From Cryobacterium sp. HLT2-28 (GTDB lineage: Bacteria; Actinomycetota; Actinomycetes; Actinomycetales; Microbacteriaceae): DNA of 64,000 nucleotides. The position numbers and the translations under genes were made by a program. The stretch is taken from the NCBI RefSeq assembly GCF_004402495.1, contig NZ_SOFH01000018.1:124001-188000 (forward strand), read 5' to 3'. The notes under the pieces are model-generated. The model had not been told where the DNA came from, made no database searches, and worked only from the letters and a program-made list of their open reading frames with translations. Of the stretch, positions 61,802-64,000 are shown in pieces; position 1 is the first letter of the stretch, and each line of letters opens with the position of its first letter.

Positions 61802-62742
61802 GCTGCTGCCCCTCCAGTGGATTCGGGTCGGGACAGGTCGAGGAAGGTGTGTTCGAGGTCGCCGACCGCCGGACCGAAGGCGCTCACCCGCACGCCGGCG
61901 CCGACCAGCCGGGCCAGCAGATCGGCCGCCGCCGCCTCGTTGTCGACCTGCACGAGCGTGCCGAGGTGGTCGGTCCGGGTGCCGGCCACGCCGGATGTCT
62001 GGAGGCCGTCTTCCAGGGCGGCCGGGTCGAGTGAGCGGATCCGCCAGGACCTCGCGCTGGCGCCGGCCCGCGCGACGCGCTCGGCGCTCGCCGTGACTCC
62101 GTCGGCGAGGTACACGGCGGCATCCGCCATCTCGTCGAGTTCGGAGAGCACGTGGCTGGAGACGAGGATCGCCGTTCCCTCACCCGCGAGGCGGCGGACG
62201 AGCACGCGAAGCGCCACCCGGGCGGCCGGGTCGAGACCGGATGCCGGCTCGTCGAGCAGGAGCACGGAAGGGGAGTGCACGAGGGCCCTGGCCAGGCTCA
62301 GCCGCTGCTTCTGCCCGCGGCTGAGCACCCGGGACGGCCGGTCGGCGAGGGCCTCCAGGCCGGTCAGGCCGATCAGTTCATCCGCGCGGGCGGCGGCGGC
62401 CGGGCGGCTCATCCGGTACATCCGCCCGGTCACTTCCAGCGAGGCGCGAACGCTCAGGCTCGGCCAGGAGCCGAGCACGTCGGGCATCCAGCCCATCGCG
62501 GCGCGCACTGCCTGCGGGTCTGCCACCGGGTCGTGCCCGGCGATCGTGATTGTGCCGGTGTCGGGGGCGAGCAGGCTCGCCAGCATGAGCAGCAGTGTCG
62601 TCTTGCCGGCGCCGTTCGGCCCGATCAGGGCCGTCACCGAGCCCGCTGGCACGGTGAGCGTGGCGTCCCGCACGGCATGCACGCTGCCGAACGAACGGCG
62701 CACCCCCGTGACCGTGATTCCCCGTGCTGCGTGTGATTCCAT
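61798..62742 (-). CDS. ABC transporter ATP-binding protein
   Basis: 314 residues. Walker A ALIGPNGAGKTTLLLMLASL, signature LSRGQKQRLSLARALVHS (Arg in place of the second Gly of LSGGQ, common in this exporter class), and Walker B VLLLDEPASGLDPAARVAL. The C-terminal ~80 residues resemble the extension of CcmA/NodI-like exporters. It forms an exporter with the permease encoded immediately downstream. It is divergent from ferritin. Confidence 0.92.
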   Translation of the reverse strand: MESHAARGITVTGVRRSFGSVHAVRDATLTVPAGSVTALIGPNGAGKTTLLLMLASLLAPDTGTITIAGHDPVADPQAVRAAMGWMPDVLGSWPSLSVRASLEVTGRMYRMSRPAAAARADELIGLTGLEALADRPSRVLSRGQKQRLSLARALVHSPSVLLLDEPASGLDPAARVALRVLVRRLAGEGTAILVSSHVLSELDEMADAAVYLADGVTASAERVARAGASARSWRIRSLDPAALEDGLQTSGVAGTRTDHLGTLVQVDNEAAAADLLARLVGAGVRVSAFGPAVGDLEHTFLDLSRPESTGGAAA

Positions 62743-62814
62743 CGTTGCCCCCTCCGGCGTGATGATCGAAGTCTAGGGGGATGCCGTTCGGTGGCGGCGG
62801 ACGACGGTGGCGAG

Positions 62815-62820
62815 TACCGT
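62815..62820 (+). promoter_or_regulatory. Candidate -10 box (TACCGT) of the ferritin gene
   Basis: TACCGT lies 6 nt before the ferritin ATG at 62827; leaderless-type spacing. Confidence 0.45.
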
Positions 62821-62826
62821 CAGAGC

Positions 62827-63360
62827 ATGAGCCAGACTTCCTTCAGCGAACTCCTTTCCCTTCAGATCGGCAATGAGTTTGCCGCGTCCCAGCAGTACAT
62901 CGCCATCGCCGTCTGGTTCGACAACCAGGCCCTGCCCCGGCTCGCCGCGCACTTCTACGCCCAGTCGATCGAAGAGCGCAACCACGCCATGATGCTGGTG
63001 CAGTACCGGCTCGACCGCGACCTCGGCGTCGAGATTCCGGGAATTCCGGCCGTGCAGAACAACTTCACCCTCGCCGTCGAGCCGATCGCGCTCGCCCTCG
63101 CCCAGGAGAAGCAGGTCACCTCCCAGATCGAGGCGCTCTTCCGCGCGGCCCGCGCCGACGGGGACGCCCTCGGCGAGCAGGCGATGCTGTGGTTCCTCAA
63201 GGAGCAGGTCGAAGAGGTCGCGTCGATGTCCACCCTGCTGACGATCGCGCAGCGGGCCGGCGACAACCTCTTCGACATCGAGAACTACATCGCGCGGGAA
63301 ACCGTAGCCGGCGGCCCGGTCGACTCCGATGCCCCCGCTGCAGCGGGCGGCGCCCTCTAG
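62827..63360 (+). CDS. Ferritin (non-haem)
   Basis: 177 residues from ATG at 62827, four-helix bundle. Ferroxidase residues are seen in IGNEFAASQQYIAIAVWF (Glu, then Tyr), EERNHAMM (Glu-x-x-His) and EKQVTSQIEAL, with WFLKEQVEEVASM in the fourth helix. It stores iron as ferric mineral and limits Fenton chemistry. An Ala-rich tail of about 12 residues follows the last helix. It stands alone before hisS. Confidence 0.93.
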   Translation: MSQTSFSELLSLQIGNEFAASQQYIAIAVWFDNQALPRLAAHFYAQSIEERNHAMMLVQYRLDRDLGVEIPGIPAVQNNFTLAVEPIALALAQEKQVTSQIEALFRAARADGDALGEQAMLWFLKEQVEEVASMSTLLTIAQRAGDNLFDIENYIARETVAGGPVDSDAPAAAGGAL

Positions 63361-63437
63361 CCTCGGTTTGTCCTGCCCTCCCCAGCCGGCCCTCCGGGCG
63401 GAACGGCGTCGGAGCAGGACCTGACACAATTGGAGGC

Positions 63438-64000
63438 ATGGCAACACCTGTGACCCCGCCGCGCGGCATGCGCGATTTCCTCCCCAATGAGAAAGCGGTC
63501 CGGGAGCACGCGCTGGGCACCATCAGGCGGAGCTTCGCCGCGCACGGGTTCGACGAAATCGAAACCCCGGTGATGGAGGATTCGGCCCGCCTGCACTCCG
63601 GCCTCGGCGGCGACAACGAGAAGCTCGGGTTCGCCGTGCTCAGACGCGGGCTGTCCCCGGCGGATGTCGAGGCCGCCGCCGAGTCCGGCGACCTCCTGTC
63701 ACTGGCCGACCTGGGCCTCCGCTTCGACCTCACCGTGCCGCTGGCCCGGTTCTACGCCAGCCACCGGGCCGAACTGCCCGCCGTGTTCCGGTCCATCCAG
63801 ATCGCCCCCGTCTGGCGGGCCGAGCGCCCGCAGAAGGGGCGCTACCGCCAGTTCGTCCAGTGCGACATCGACATCATCGGCGAGGCCGGACCCCTCGCCG
63901 AGATCGAGCTGATCGCCGCGACCACCGCTGCCCTCGACGCCCTCGGCCTGACCGGCTGCTCCGTGCGGATCAACGACCGGCGCATCCTCGCCTCCCTCCT
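63438..64000 (+). CDS. hisS: Histidine--tRNA ligase (5' part; runs off window)
   Basis: The first 187 codons from ATG at 63438, preceded by TGGAGGC; no stop before the window end. Class II motif 1 region PPRGMRDFLPNEKAVREHAL and FDEIETPVMEDSARL, then motif 2 LRFDLTVPLARFYA ... APVWRAERPQKGRYRQFVQ with DIDIIGE, characteristic of HisRS. The enzyme attaches histidine to tRNA-His. Confidence 0.95.
   Translation, partial: MATPVTPPRGMRDFLPNEKAVREHALGTIRRSFAAHGFDEIETPVMEDSARLHSGLGGDNEKLGFAVLRRGLSPADVEAAAESGDLLSLADLGLRFDLTVPLARFYASHRAELPAVFRSIQIAPVWRAERPQKGRYRQFVQCDIDIIGEAGPLAEIELIAATTAALDALGLTGCSVRINDRRILASL

Overview
This is a GC-rich (roughly 70% by eye) chromosomal window from a high-GC Gram-positive bacterium. 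Gene content and order point to an actinobacterium of the Microbacteriaceae, possibly Cryobacterium or a relative (inference; no species marker is present). Several promoters have a TAnnnT-type -10 box only 6-7 nt before the start codon, the pattern of leaderless actinobacterial transcripts. The conserved actinobacterial blocks pmt<>rsmI-metG-tatD-rsmA-ispE and glmU-prs ... rplY-pth-mfd-mazG are both present.

Layout. 1-1506: membrane-anchored sulfite-oxidase-type molybdoenzyme, cut by the left edge. 1840-6386: tightly packed three-gene exopolysaccharide locus (processive GT2 synthase, HlyD-like adaptor, GH81 endo-1,3-beta-glucanase lipoprotein) that looks like a synthase-dependent beta-1,3-glucan system. 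6448-16370: metabolic genes (Ski2-like helicase, Gfo/Idh/MocA dehydrogenase, LysM lipoprotein, L-serine dehydratase, CoA-binding protein, sarcosine-oxidase-like flavoenzyme, YeiH transporter, fatty-acid desaturase). 16574-24733: protein O-mannosyltransferase and, divergently, rsmI, an abnormal MDR oxidoreductase, metG, tatD, rsmA, ispE. 24903-29549: an ABC-F ATPase and the methionine importer metQNI. 29737-32962: a hypothetical protein, a lytic transglycosylase and a PASTA Ser/Thr kinase.

33111-46360 is the most remarkable region: ten same-strand, mostly abutting or overlapping genes that combine a Pst-type phosphate ABC transporter (pstC, pstA, pstS, and pstB at the far end) with cell-surface proteins. 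These are a PstS with an LAXTG-type sorting signal, an 854-residue PstS-like membrane-anchored protein, a second secreted PstS-like protein, a WxL-like protein, a DUF916-like protein, an Ig-like membrane-anchored protein, and a sortase-fold membrane protein that has no cysteine at all and lacks the catalytic His. I read it as a wall-spanning phosphate (or other oxyanion) capture and uptake complex. A CYTH-CHAD protein of the polyphosphate-binding type follows directly.

47976-64000: MarR regulator, tRNA-Gln(UUG), glmU, prs, a small accessory island (DUF1905 protein, membrane protein, frameshifted AbiEi-like gene, gnd), rplY, pth (apparently with a CTG start), mfd, mazG, an ABC exporter, ferritin, and the 5' part of hisS.

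Other structure: a family of three ~60-65 bp nested palindromes (about 24749, 51970 and 53115), two of them flanking the frameshifted AbiEi-like gene; a 15-bp tandem array overlapping the end of the Gfo/Idh/MocA gene; and several palindromes placed like operators or terminators. Functions were read from motifs and context only; no searches were run.
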